64,000 nucleotides of DNA. Origin: DATKDF01 sp963752045. Lineage in GTDB: Bacteria; Acidobacteriota; Vicinamibacteria; Vicinamibacterales; SCN-69-37. The stretch spans positions 310,001 to 374,000 of the forward strand of contig CAVVWN010000014.1 in assembly GCA_963752045.1 (NCBI GenBank). Reading direction: 5' to 3'. This document shows, piece after piece, positions 54,264 through 62,963 of this stretch. Under the pieces are notes generated by a model. It was given only the letters and a program-made list of their open reading frames with translations, searched no databases and was not told the DNA's origin. The stretch's first letter is position 1. Every line of letters starts with the position of its first letter. Position numbers and translations under genes: made by a program.

Positions 54264-55028
54264 TCAGCGCCAGCCCTGGCGACGAGGCTGCCAGTGATGG
54301 GCGCGGTGCGCGACGAGGTACTCAGGCCGCGCGAAGAGCTTCACGAGCACGACGCCGGCCACGAACCCGCCCACGTGGGCCCAGAAGGCCACCCCACCGC
54401 CTTCACCCGATACCGCCATGCTCGAGAAGCCGCCCAGGAGCTGCAGCGCCATCCAGTACAGCAGCATGACCCACGCGGGCAGGGCGACGGTGGTGATGAA
54501 GAATCCGAGCGGCACGAGCGTGAAGACGCGCACGCGGGGAAACAGCACGAGGTAGCCGCCCATCACGCCGCTGATCGCGCCCGACGCGCCCACCATCGGG
54601 ATGATCGAATCCGGCTCGGCCACGACCTGGAGCGCCGCGGCCGCCAGGCCGCAGGCCAGGTAGAAGACCACGAAGCGCGAGCGGGTCATCGAGTCCTCGA
54701 CGTTGTTGCCGAAGAGCCAGAGAAACCACATGTTGCCGATGAGGTGCATCCACGACCCGTGGAGGAACATCGACGTCAGCACGTTCACGGTCTGCCGGCC
54801 CGGGTCGATCTGGCACACGAGGTTGCCGCCCATCTCGAACCCGGATCCGACCTGCGCCAGCCCGGTCAGCTCACCGGGAATCAGGCCAAGATTGCAGACC
54901 GACGTGGCGAGCGGCACCATCGAGCCGGCGCCCTGGACGACGAGCCACGCGAGCACGCACATCGCGATGAACACGAGCGTGACGACGGCCGTGCGCTGCG
55001 CTTCGTTCTCGTCGTGATAGGGAATCAT
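54264..55028 (-). CDS. Rhomboid family intramembrane serine protease
   Basis: 254 residues with six to seven hydrophobic segments. The catalytic serine is in MVGASGAISG (S149) and the partner histidine is in FWAHVGGFVAGV (H218). MFLHGSWMHLIGNMWFLWLFGNN is the characteristic rhomboid helix 2 block (HxxxN). It cleaves membrane helices in the bilayer. Start ATG 55028 fits the expected N-terminus (IPYHDENEAQRTAVVT). Confidence 0.88.
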   Translation of the reverse strand: MIPYHDENEAQRTAVVTLVFIAMCVLAWLVVQGAGSMVPLATSVCNLGLIPGELTGLAQVGSGFEMGGNLVCQIDPGRQTVNVLTSMFLHGSWMHLIGNMWFLWLFGNNVEDSMTRSRFVVFYLACGLAAAALQVVAEPDSIIPMVGASGAISGVMGGYLVLFPRVRVFTLVPLGFFITTVALPAWVMLLYWMALQLLGGFSSMAVSGEGGGVAFWAHVGGFVAGVVLVKLFARPEYLVAHRAHHWQPRRQGWR

Positions 55029-55053
55029 CGATCGGCCGCCTGCGTCCGGATCA

Positions 55054-56697
55054 TCACTTCGCTGCCACCGGCACCCTGTTCCACAAGTCTTTCACATCGT
55101 CCTCGATGCCGGTCATCTCCCACCGGATGAGCGCGACAGGAATGTTGCCCGCGGCAAGGAACTGGTCGTGGAACTCGTGGAGGCTGAACCGCTCACCCAG
55201 CTGGGCGAACCGGTCTGACAGCAGCTGATCGATCTGGAGCTTGCCCATCTGGTAGCCACTGCCGTATCCGGGCCGGCGCAGATAGATCTCCGCGTCCACT
55301 CGCGCCACGTCCTCGTCGAGGTACTCTACGTTGCCCATCATCGACTGCACGGCGTCGGCCACCGTGAACACGTTGGCGTGCATCTGCACTTCGGCCCGCA
55401 CGCGCGTAGCCCGTTTGATCTGGAACAGATAGAACAGCTCCTTCGTGCGCGGGCGGCCGTCGAGCAGGCCGGCCTGCAGGAACATCTCTTCGAGATAGAA
55501 GCCCCACCCTTCGGTGCGGCCACCATCGCTGAACCTGCCGCGAATGGGACGCTCGTCCCGGCGCTGAACCAGCGCGTCGAAGCGGTGACCGGGAATCACG
55601 GCGTGGACGTGATCGGGGCGCGGGTCGCGGTACTGGATCTCTTCCCAGAAGTTGCGGACGCCTCCCGGCCGGACGATCCACGGCACGTTCGTGTCGAGCG
55701 TGGTGACGTACTCGGGAATGGTGAGAATACTCTCGCGCCGGATGAACTCGCGGATCTCCCGGTCGGCCTCCTGCTTGCGGCGGGCGTACTCTTCCTCGGT
55801 CGGCGCCGGCTCGAGCGCCGGCAGGTTCCGGTTCCGGTTGCGCTCGATCGCCAGAAACGCGCGACCGCGCTCCAGCTCACGCGCACCCAGCCGCAGGTTG
55901 TCCTCGGCCGTGTAGGGCATCAGCCGGACGTAGCGCTGAAAGTAGTCGTAGTTGGCAAGGCCGATGCCGGACGCTGCGTTCATGCGGGCGCGGTTCTCGA
56001 CGAGCCAGTCGCGGAACCCGGCGACGGCCGCGCGCGCGCGCTCGACGTCCGGTGCCAGCTCCGGATGGTGCGTCGCCGCCTGCTCGCGGAGGTCGTCGTA
56101 CCAGCCGATGATGCCGGCCGGTGGCGTCTCCCGCCAGGGATGGCCGTGCCCCACGCCGTCTGCCTTCTCGAGATTGCGAATCGCGAGCGTTGCGAGCTCG
56201 CCCGCAGCCTCGGTGAGCTGGCGCCGGCCGGCGTCGAGCATCGCCGGCACCGCGTCGAGCCTGGCACGCAGTTGTTCGAGCGCGCGACCTTGCACGGGCA
56301 GCCGGGTGAACGGCACGCGCGCGACCTGATCGACGTAGAAGCCGGGGTCGCGCGTCCACGGATGCAGCACGCGATGCTCGAAGTCGAGCGCGCGCCACTG
56401 GGTGATGACCAGCAGATGGTCGATGCGCCGGTCGAGCGGCCACGAGGACGAGTCAAACGCGTCCAGCCGACGGCCGATGTCATCGAGGGCGCGCCGGCGC
56501 GCCTCCACGGCGGCCGCCGAGTACTCCGGCACGCCGCCTGCGGCCTGCGCCCGCTGAGACTCGAGCATTTCGCCGAAGAGAGAGACCAGCGCGTCGTAGC
56601 TGGTCGCACCCTGAGTGGAGGATCGAGTGCCCGTGGCCCAGAGCGGCACGGCCACGAGACATGCGGAAACCGTCACGGCAGCGAACCTGAATCGCAT
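55054..56697 (-). CDS. DUF885 (M32-like) secreted metallopeptidase-family protein
   Basis: 547 residues with a signal peptide (AAVTVSACLVAVPLWA). DUF885 features: TYITQW-like LLVITQWRALDFEH, YVRLMPYTAEDNLRLGARELERG, and RTEGWGFYLEEMFLQAGLLDGR, which corresponds to the family's conserved EGW block. The C-terminus KGWW-like QMGKLQIDQLLSDRFAQLGERFSLHEFHDQFLAAGNIPVALIRWEM matches the family ending. Many members are peptidases or esterases. A TAGAAT hexamer lies six bases before ATG 56697 (minus strand). Confidence 0.8.
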   Translation of the reverse strand: MRFRFAAVTVSACLVAVPLWATGTRSSTQGATSYDALVSLFGEMLESQRAQAAGGVPEYSAAAVEARRRALDDIGRRLDAFDSSSWPLDRRIDHLLVITQWRALDFEHRVLHPWTRDPGFYVDQVARVPFTRLPVQGRALEQLRARLDAVPAMLDAGRRQLTEAAGELATLAIRNLEKADGVGHGHPWRETPPAGIIGWYDDLREQAATHHPELAPDVERARAAVAGFRDWLVENRARMNAASGIGLANYDYFQRYVRLMPYTAEDNLRLGARELERGRAFLAIERNRNRNLPALEPAPTEEEYARRKQEADREIREFIRRESILTIPEYVTTLDTNVPWIVRPGGVRNFWEEIQYRDPRPDHVHAVIPGHRFDALVQRRDERPIRGRFSDGGRTEGWGFYLEEMFLQAGLLDGRPRTKELFYLFQIKRATRVRAEVQMHANVFTVADAVQSMMGNVEYLDEDVARVDAEIYLRRPGYGSGYQMGKLQIDQLLSDRFAQLGERFSLHEFHDQFLAAGNIPVALIRWEMTGIEDDVKDLWNRVPVAAK

Positions 56698-56703
56698 GGC
56701 GCC

Positions 56704-56709
56704 ATTCTA
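56704..56709 (-). promoter_or_regulatory. -10-like hexamer for the DUF885 gene
   Basis: TAGAAT on the minus strand is six bases before ATG 56697, so the message would have almost no leader. The opposite-strand hexamer TAGACT of the DinB gene is only nine bases away. Confidence 0.38.
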
Positions 56710-56717
56710 ATCCGCGA

Positions 56718-56723
56718 TAGACT
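56718..56723 (+). promoter_or_regulatory. -10-like hexamer for the DinB gene
   Basis: TAGACT is nine bases before ATG 56733. Together with the divergent DUF885 hexamer it leaves no room for a long leader on either side. Confidence 0.38.
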
Positions 56724-56732
56724 GAACCTCCC

Positions 56733-57257
56733 ATGAGCCAGCTCATCGACCGGTCCGAGGCGGCGGAGTACTACTTCACCTACATCGACAAGGTCGCGCT
56801 CGCGCCCGGAGAGGACATCTGCGCCGTGCTTTCCGCGCAGGCCGATGAGGTGCGGAAGCTGTTCGACAGCATTTCGGAAGAGAAGTCGCGCCACCGGTAC
56901 GCGCCCGACAAGTGGAGCATCCGGCAGGTGCAGAGCCACGTCAACGACACCGAGCGCCTCTTTACGTTCCGTGCGCTGTGGTTCGCGCGCGGCTTCGACA
57001 CGCCGCTGCCGAGCTTCGACCAGGATGCGGCCATCGCTGCCGCCGGCGCAGACGACCGGTCGTGGGCCAGTCATGCCGAAGAGTTTCAGGCGGTACGCGG
57101 GGCGACCCTGAGCCTGTTCAGGAACCTCCCGGCCGACGCCTGGACGCGGCGCGGCGTCGCCAGTGGCAACACCTTCAGCGTTCGCGCGCTCGCGTTCATC
57201 ACCGCCGGGCACGTTGCCCATCACGAGCGGATCCTGAGGGAGCGGTACCTGGCCTGA
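56733..57257 (+). CDS. DinB-family protein (four-helix bundle, metal-binding)
   Basis: 174 residues. The three histidines of the family site are seen: IRQVQSHVNDTERLFTFRALWFARG (His in helix 2) and TAGHVAHHERILRERYL (two His in the last helix). KWSIRQVQSH and SFDQDAAIAAAG are typical. DinB-like proteins include thiol-dependent transferases; no substrate can be named. It runs away from the divergent DUF885 gene. Confidence 0.78.
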   Translation: MSQLIDRSEAAEYYFTYIDKVALAPGEDICAVLSAQADEVRKLFDSISEEKSRHRYAPDKWSIRQVQSHVNDTERLFTFRALWFARGFDTPLPSFDQDAAIAAAGADDRSWASHAEEFQAVRGATLSLFRNLPADAWTRRGVASGNTFSVRALAFITAGHVAHHERILRERYLA

Positions 57258-57290
57258 TCCAGGCCGGTGCGCTCTGGCGTAGGCGTACGT

Positions 57291-57337
57291 AGGGGCCGGC
57301 TTCAGCCGGCCAGGCAGGCGGGCTGAAGCCCGCCCCT
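57291..57337. repeat. REP-like double palindrome between convergent genes
   Basis: Two palindromes lie side by side, GGCCGGCTTCAGCCGGCC and GGCGGGCTGAAGCCCGCC. They also pair with each other with only two mismatches. The element lies between the DinB gene and the oppositely oriented small secreted protein gene. A second, similar copy is at 58913. Confidence 0.7.
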
Positions 57338-57377
57338 CCATCAACCGTGCGCGCGGAACCCGGATCGCGATAGCCCG

Positions 57378-57848
57378 CTACCGGATCCGCTCGTAGGTGG
57401 CGAAGCTCACCGAATCGGGCCGGCCGTCCGTCCCCGGCCGCATGTAGATGATGCCGATCGTGTTGCCGTCAGGCGACAGCACGTTCGTGAGGACCTGGGA
57501 CACACGCCCGTTCTGCTTGTACACGATCTCCGCCGTTCGCTCGGTGATCATCCGCACGGCCGCCGTCTGCCCGTCGCGGCCCGCCACCGGCTCGTCCTTC
57601 GCGTCGAACATCGTCGTGTAGCCCCACTGGGACGCTTCGCCGCGGCTGTTCACCGCATCGATGGTCACGCGCATGCCGCCGTCACCGAACGGCGCGTAGG
57701 TCATGACGTTGCTCTGCGGCGCCGGCGCCTCCGACTTCAGCTTCCATCGTCCGAAGCGGGGGTTGGAGCCCTGTGCCGCCGTCGTTGCGGCAAGCGCGAC
57801 GATGACGGTCGCGACGATGATCGAGGCGCCGATGGCGGTCTTCCGCAT
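57378..57848 (-). CDS. Small secreted protein, unknown function
   Basis: 156 residues from ATG 57848, with a strong AGGAGGG ribosome site and a signal peptide (AIGASIIVATVIVALAATTAAQG). The mature part is beta-rich (FGRWKLKSEAPAPQSNVMTYAPFGDGGMRVTIDAVNSRG, TERTAEIVYKQNGRVSQVLTNVLSPDGNTIGIIY) and resembles proteins of unknown function found in acidobacteria. A TATGAT hexamer about 25 bases upstream may be the promoter. Confidence 0.6.
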   Translation of the reverse strand: MRKTAIGASIIVATVIVALAATTAAQGSNPRFGRWKLKSEAPAPQSNVMTYAPFGDGGMRVTIDAVNSRGEASQWGYTTMFDAKDEPVAGRDGQTAAVRMITERTAEIVYKQNGRVSQVLTNVLSPDGNTIGIIYMRPGTDGRPDSVSFATYERIR

Positions 57849-57965
57849 GGAATGTGCCCTCCTGAATGACGCGATCATACCCGGCCGTCGAACGGACCGG
57901 GATCAGGACCTCCGCGGTTCTGTGGTAGCCTGCGCCCGATTTCAGGCACATCAGATGGAGGCAAG

Positions 57966-58901
57966 ATGCACATGCGCCAACTCGTCGTCATCGCCGGGAT
58001 GACCGTCTCGGCGGCCGTGCTGGTCGCCCAGGGCTCGAGAGCCCCGGAGTCTTCAGCTGATTCGGCGAGTCTCTCGCAGCGCGGCGGGCGGGCGCAGATG
58101 ACGCCCGAGCAGCGCGAAGCCGCTGCCCGCCAGGCGCACGAAGAGGAGGCGGCCAGGCCCCGGCCAATTGCCGCGCGCGACAGCGTCTGGATCGAGGAAT
58201 TGACCTACCTCGAGGTGCGCGACGCGATGAAGGCCGGCAAAACGACCGCGCTCGTCTTCGCCGGCAGCACCGAGCAGAACGGGCCGTATCTCGCGGGCGC
58301 CAAGCACCAGTACGCCATCCGGCTCGTGGCCGAGGCCATTGCGCGGTCGCTCGGCGACGCGCTGGTGGCGCCGGTCATTCCGCTGGAAGCCGGAAGCCCG
58401 GACAATCGGTATCTCGAATGGGGCAGCCTGTACCTCACGGCCGACACGTTTCGCGCCGTGATCCGCGACGTCGCCACCAGTCTGAAGAGCCAGGGCTTCG
58501 GGCACATCATGCTGATGGGCGACAGCGGCGGCAACACGGCGGGCCTGCGCGCCGTGGCCGAGGAGCTTTCTGCAGCCTGGGGCGGCACGCCCTCGGTCCA
58601 TCACATCCCCGAGTACTACAACTGGACGAGCCCGGGCGGCGTGCGGCAGTTCGTGCTCGACAGCGGCATCCCCGAGAAGATCAACGCCGACGGCATTCAC
58701 GACGAGTATGGCCTCACGGCCGTGATGATGGCCTACGACCCGGCAACCGCCCGCTACGACGAGCGGAAGGCGGCCGACAAGCTCACGATCAACGGCGTGA
58801 GCATCGCCGACAAGGACGCCGTCATCGCGATGGGCCGGAAGATCGTCGAGTTCCGCGCGAAGGTGGCCGTCGACGCGATTCGCAAGGCACGCGGGCGATA
58901 G
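57966..58901 (+). CDS. Creatininase-family (SAM-less amidohydrolase) secreted protein
   Basis: 311 residues from ATG 57966 with a GGAGG ribosome site. N-terminal signal (LVVIAGMTVSAAVLVA) and a linker. The creatininase fold is visible: ALVFAGSTEQNGPYLAGAKHQYAIRLVAEAIARSLGDALVAPVIPLE, with metal-binding Glu and His (STEQNGPYL), then GFGHIMLMGDSGGN, and the closing VHHIPEYYNW. Creatininase itself hydrolyses creatinine; members have diverse amidase roles. Confidence 0.75.
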   Translation: MHMRQLVVIAGMTVSAAVLVAQGSRAPESSADSASLSQRGGRAQMTPEQREAAARQAHEEEAARPRPIAARDSVWIEELTYLEVRDAMKAGKTTALVFAGSTEQNGPYLAGAKHQYAIRLVAEAIARSLGDALVAPVIPLEAGSPDNRYLEWGSLYLTADTFRAVIRDVATSLKSQGFGHIMLMGDSGGNTAGLRAVAEELSAAWGGTPSVHHIPEYYNWTSPGGVRQFVLDSGIPEKINADGIHDEYGLTAVMMAYDPATARYDERKAADKLTINGVSIADKDAVIAMGRKIVEFRAKVAVDAIRKARGR

Positions 58902-58912
58902 GCCGGCACCAC

Positions 58913-58967
58913 GGAGGGGCCGGCTTCAGCCGGCCCGTGTGGGGGCGGGTTGAAACCAGCCCCTCCC
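58913..58967. repeat. REP-like palindrome between convergent genes, second copy
   Basis: GGAGGGGCCGGCTTCAGCCG at the left pairs imperfectly with GGGGCGGGTTGAAACCAGCC and the following CCTCC at the right. The left half is the same as that of the element at 57291. It sits between the creatininase gene and the oppositely oriented PD40 gene, as a likely two-way terminator or a mobile REP. Confidence 0.62.
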
Positions 58968-58975
58968 GAGCTCCT

Positions 58976-60793
58976 TCAGAACCCTATCGTCCAGAACATC
59001 GCCTGGTAGATCCAGACGGTGTACGCGATTCGCGTGCCGTCCGGTGACCACACCGGCTGCGTCTTGTGTGACGGATCGGTCGTCACCTGAACCGGTGTCG
59101 CGCCCGCCGCGAGCGGAAGACGAAAGACCTGAAAGAACCCATCCTCCGCGCGTTGAATGAACGCCACGTCGCGTCCGTCCGGAGACGCGGCCAGCCCCGG
59201 AAAGTCGTGCTCGCTGGCGAAGCGGTGGACAACGCTGGCCGCGCCGCCACCGGCCGGCACGCTGAAGATGACGTGCCGTCCAGCAGATTCCCGCGCAATG
59301 GCCACCACCGTGTTGCCGTCGCCGAGCCACTCGCCATGCAGCACGTCGCCGGCGACGCCCCTCACCTCGATCTCACGCGCCTCCCCGGCCTCACCGGATG
59401 CCTGATCGACGCCGACGACGAACATGACGGAGCGACCGGTGGCCGGGCTTGCGCCGTCGAAGAGCACGAGCCGGCCGTCTGGCGACCAGCGCGGCCACCC
59501 CACTTCGGCGCCACGGCCGAGGAACGTGATGCGACGGTCGGGGCTCGACCCATCAGCCGGGCGCAGCCACACGTCATCGGACATCTCGCGGTGCGAGTGA
59601 AAGGCAATCCACCGGCCGTTCGGCGACCACGTCATCGCCTGGTCCTCGGAAACGGAGCTGGCGATGATCTCGAGCGGCTCGGCAGCCCCTCTCGCCTCGG
59701 GGCCGGAGGCGATCGTGCCGATGTGTTGCGCGATATCCGGATAGTTGGCGTCATCGATCACGCGGCGCCATGTGCCGAAGGTGACGGCGATGGTGCGCCC
59801 GTCGGGCGCGTACGACGGCGTCTCGGACTGAAACGTGGCGAGTTGCCGGTACGCGCCCTCGGAAAGGTCCATCTCGGTGACGAACGTGCGATAGCTCTGC
59901 GTCTTGAAGAGCACCGTGCCGTCCTCGGCCACCGACGGCGCGTAGGTGTCTCGATCGAACTCGGTGATCCGGCTGGCGCGGCCGCTCCGCCAGTCGGCAG
60001 ACCAGAGGTCGACCATGCCGCGTTCGTTCGGAGACGCGAAGTAGATCGTGCCGCCGTCGGGCGAGAACGCGATGGGCCCGACGACGTCGACGTCGGGTGA
60101 GAACGCGCGGGCCTCTGCGCCGCATGGCGAGCTGACGTGCGACCGCCCCTCGCGGGTCACGATGCAGGCGATCTCGCCGGCGGGCGTCCAGGCCGGCGCC
60201 GACAGTCGTCCGGTGATGCGACGCACCTCGGCGGTTGCGCCGTCGGCGGCAATGCGCCAGAGCTCGGGCCCTTCCGGGCCCGATGCCGTGGCGGCCAGCC
60301 ACAGCCCGTCGGGCGACGCCGCGAGATTCCGGAGATCGTTCGGGTGTGCGACGCTCGCGGCGCCCGAATCTGGATCGACGGCTTCCAGACGCTCCCGCGC
60401 GCCGAAGAGCGGCGCGCGAGTCCCGCGGTCCACATCGAGCAGCCACCAGCGCGACGCGGCCCGCGTGTCTTCCGCGACGAGCGTCGCGCCCGCTCCGCTC
60501 CACGCGAGATGCCGCACCTGGCCTTCGGCGGCCGGCAGCTCGAGCGACGCACCTCCTCCGGTCGGCACGACGCGCACGTAGGCGCCTTCGCTATAGGCAA
60601 TGCGCGCGCCGTCGGGAGAGATCACGCCAACCGGGTCGCGATAGCCAACCACACCTCGCTGGTGGGCGGTTGCCACCCAGGCGAGTCGATCGTCCGGACC
60701 GGCAGACCGGTCGGGCCGCCGCACGGTATACAGCACGCCAACCCCGACGATGAGGACCAGGGCGAGCACGAGCTTGCGCAGGTTCGACGGCAT
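58976..60793 (-). CDS. PD40-propeller membrane-anchored protein (TolB-like)
   Basis: 605 residues from ATG 60793. N-terminal helix (LRKLVLALVLIVGVGVLYTV) anchors it. Repeated PD40 motifs follow: VISPDGARIAYSEGAYVRV, NLAASPDGLWLAATASG, IAFSPDGGTIYFASPNERGM, SYAPDGRTIAVTFGTW, WSPNGRWIAFHSHREM, WSPDGRLVLFDGA and WSPDGTRIAYTVW, giving a beta-propeller or two. No catalytic domain is visible. TACAAT lies six bases before ATG 60793. It follows the M28 peptidase gene, 25 bases downstream. Confidence 0.75.
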   Translation of the reverse strand: MPSNLRKLVLALVLIVGVGVLYTVRRPDRSAGPDDRLAWVATAHQRGVVGYRDPVGVISPDGARIAYSEGAYVRVVPTGGGASLELPAAEGQVRHLAWSGAGATLVAEDTRAASRWWLLDVDRGTRAPLFGARERLEAVDPDSGAASVAHPNDLRNLAASPDGLWLAATASGPEGPELWRIAADGATAEVRRITGRLSAPAWTPAGEIACIVTREGRSHVSSPCGAEARAFSPDVDVVGPIAFSPDGGTIYFASPNERGMVDLWSADWRSGRASRITEFDRDTYAPSVAEDGTVLFKTQSYRTFVTEMDLSEGAYRQLATFQSETPSYAPDGRTIAVTFGTWRRVIDDANYPDIAQHIGTIASGPEARGAAEPLEIIASSVSEDQAMTWSPNGRWIAFHSHREMSDDVWLRPADGSSPDRRITFLGRGAEVGWPRWSPDGRLVLFDGASPATGRSVMFVVGVDQASGEAGEAREIEVRGVAGDVLHGEWLGDGNTVVAIARESAGRHVIFSVPAGGGAASVVHRFASEHDFPGLAASPDGRDVAFIQRAEDGFFQVFRLPLAAGATPVQVTTDPSHKTQPVWSPDGTRIAYTVWIYQAMFWTIGF

Positions 60794-60799
60794 CGGCGG

Positions 60800-60805
60800 A
60801 TTGTA
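60800..60805 (-). promoter_or_regulatory. -10-like hexamer for the PD40 gene
   Basis: TACAAT on the minus strand is six bases before ATG 60793, consistent with leaderless transcription from the short gap after the M28 gene. Confidence 0.33.
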
Positions 60806-60818
60806 CGGCAGGGCGGGG

Positions 60819-62963
60819 TCAGAGCCGGCCGATCGCTTCCAGCATTCTCCGAAGCGCCGCCTCGATGCGCGCCACCTCGCGGTCGACGGCCGGCTGATCG
60901 CGCAGTCGGACCGCATCGGCCAGGCCCGGCAGCGGCTGGCCGGCATAGAGGGAGTAGATGTTCCAGCCGTAGATGACGTGCCGGTACCAGCGCGCGTCGG
61001 CCGGCTCGCCTTCGTCGAGCAGCGTCTGTTCGACACGCGCGAGGCCGTCGTTGAGCGCGCGTGCGCCTTCGGCGTCGAGCGTTCCGTCGGCAAGCCCGGT
61101 ATCGATCCGTTCTTCGAGCACCCGCGCCCGTCCGACGATCGCCTGCGCGAGACGACGGGCTTCCGCAAGGTCGACGCGGACGGCCGGTCCATCGGTCGCG
61201 TCGGCGGCCCAGCCCGGCGCGGCCTCGAGAAACCGGTCGATCGTCTCCGCGTAGAACGCGTAGCGGAACGGCAGCACGGGCGCCGCTGCCAGCCGCATCA
61301 TCGACAGACCAAGCACGCCCACGAGCGTCTCGCCGACGACGAAGCCCGGGTCGCTCCAGTGCTCGAGGTACCACCGGGTGTCGTAGTTCGAGTGATAGGT
61401 GCCGTAGCTGCCTTCGAAGTCGAACTCCATCTGCAGCGTGGGCAGGCCGAGGTGGTCCTGGAACGCGACGAAATCCGCGCCGCTGCCGAGCGCGGCCAGT
61501 TCGACCTCGAAGTCGTCGTCTCCGCGAGGCCGACCGGCGGGCGCGCGCGCGAGCGCGTCGGCGCGCCAGCCATCGTACACGCTGCCGCCTTCGTCGAATG
61601 CCGGCACGTCCTTCGTGACCTCCACGAGGAAGTCGCGGAGCGACGGCGTGCCGCCGCCGTCGAACCGGCCCCGCATGTAGAGGTCGGTGTTGACGTACGT
61701 CACCGCCTTGGCGCGCAGCTCATCGGCGAACGCTTCGGCGAACTCCGTCGATCCAATCAGCCCGAACTCCTCGGCGTCCCAGAAGGCGAAAAGGATCGAC
61801 CGCTCGGGCACCCAGCCGCTCCGCCGCAACTCGGCGAGCCCGCGCGCCGTTTCGAACACCGCCGACAGGCCGCTGCCGGGATCCATGCCACCAAAGGTCC
61901 ACGCGTCATGATGCGTGCCGAGGATCACCCAGCGATTCGGGTCGCGGCCGGTGATGCGCCCGATCACGTTCCGGATGGGCCTCCGGCCCTGATCCATCTG
62001 GACGTCGATCGATACCGACGCGGGACCGGGACCGATTCTGTACGGGATTCGAAGACCGCCCCGAAACGCCTCGGGCGCTTCCGGTCCGCCCATCTGCTTC
62101 AGGATTACTTCGGCTTCCTTCCAGGCCAGCGGAACGGCCGGGATCTTCGGCAGCGTGGGAACCGCGGCCGGGTCGAGCACGGGCGCGTCCGACGTGGCGG
62201 CAAAGCCGGGCGAGAGCGGATCGCCGTGCCAGAACCAGCTGTACTTCCCGTTGCCGCGCTGAATCTGAAAGTCTCCGCGCCACGGCCCTTCGGGCCACGT
62301 CCCGCCCCTGACGTAGCCGTCGTCGGCCGGGTCGCTGTAGATGAGGATGCCACGCGCGCCGTGCGTCTCTGCTGTATGGATCTTCACGGCGCGATGGCTG
62401 CGCCCGTATCGCGCGAGCACGATCTTCCCCGTCACGTCGATGCCGGCTGCTTCGATCGCGGCGTAGTCAGGCGGCAGGCCATAGTTGACGTAGACCACCT
62501 CGCCGCTCGCTCGTCCCGAGGTCGAGTAGGCCACGTAGCCCGGACCAAGCTCCGCATGAGACGAATCGGGGTCCTCGGGCATGGCCGGCTCGGTGACCTC
62601 GAGCGGCTGCGACATGGGCGCGGTCATCGTCACCGACACGGAGCGCGGGGTGGACAGGAGCACGTCGTAGTCGTGTGTTTCGGTCTCGAGGCCGGCGTCC
62701 TCGAGCGCCTGCCGCATCGTCTCGGCGACCTCGAGCGACGCCGCACTACCGGCCACGTGCGGGCGCGCCGTCACGCGCGCGTGAATCTCCGACATGGCGT
62801 CGCGAGAGATACCGGCGAGGAAACGCCGCTCGGCGTCTCGTTCGATCGCGGCGCGTGCGGGATCGAAGCCGATGAGGGAAGCCGCGTCCGGGCCGGCTCC
62901 GCACCCTGCGGTGAGAACCGCGGCCAGCACGGCCCAGACTGCCCTGTGTTGTTTGGCCATCAT
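60819..62963 (-). CDS. M28-family (glutamate carboxypeptidase II/TfR-like) metallopeptidase lipoprotein
   Basis: 714 residues with a lipobox LTAGC near the start. Order: protease-associated domain (GARGILIYSDPADDGY, VYVNYGLPPDYAAIEAAG), M28 catalytic part with the zinc ligands in LGTHHDAWTFGGMDPGSG (His, Asp), FWDAEEFGLIGSTEFAE (Glu pair) and MEFDFEGSYGTYHSNYDTR (His), then a transferrin-receptor-like dimerisation region (RRLAQAIVGRARVLEER, WYRHVIYGWNIYS). It cleaves peptides from their ends in the periplasm. ATG 62963 overlaps the CocE stop. Confidence 0.85.
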   Translation of the reverse strand: MMAKQHRAVWAVLAAVLTAGCGAGPDAASLIGFDPARAAIERDAERRFLAGISRDAMSEIHARVTARPHVAGSAASLEVAETMRQALEDAGLETETHDYDVLLSTPRSVSVTMTAPMSQPLEVTEPAMPEDPDSSHAELGPGYVAYSTSGRASGEVVYVNYGLPPDYAAIEAAGIDVTGKIVLARYGRSHRAVKIHTAETHGARGILIYSDPADDGYVRGGTWPEGPWRGDFQIQRGNGKYSWFWHGDPLSPGFAATSDAPVLDPAAVPTLPKIPAVPLAWKEAEVILKQMGGPEAPEAFRGGLRIPYRIGPGPASVSIDVQMDQGRRPIRNVIGRITGRDPNRWVILGTHHDAWTFGGMDPGSGLSAVFETARGLAELRRSGWVPERSILFAFWDAEEFGLIGSTEFAEAFADELRAKAVTYVNTDLYMRGRFDGGGTPSLRDFLVEVTKDVPAFDEGGSVYDGWRADALARAPAGRPRGDDDFEVELAALGSGADFVAFQDHLGLPTLQMEFDFEGSYGTYHSNYDTRWYLEHWSDPGFVVGETLVGVLGLSMMRLAAAPVLPFRYAFYAETIDRFLEAAPGWAADATDGPAVRVDLAEARRLAQAIVGRARVLEERIDTGLADGTLDAEGARALNDGLARVEQTLLDEGEPADARWYRHVIYGWNIYSLYAGQPLPGLADAVRLRDQPAVDREVARIEAALRRMLEAIGRL

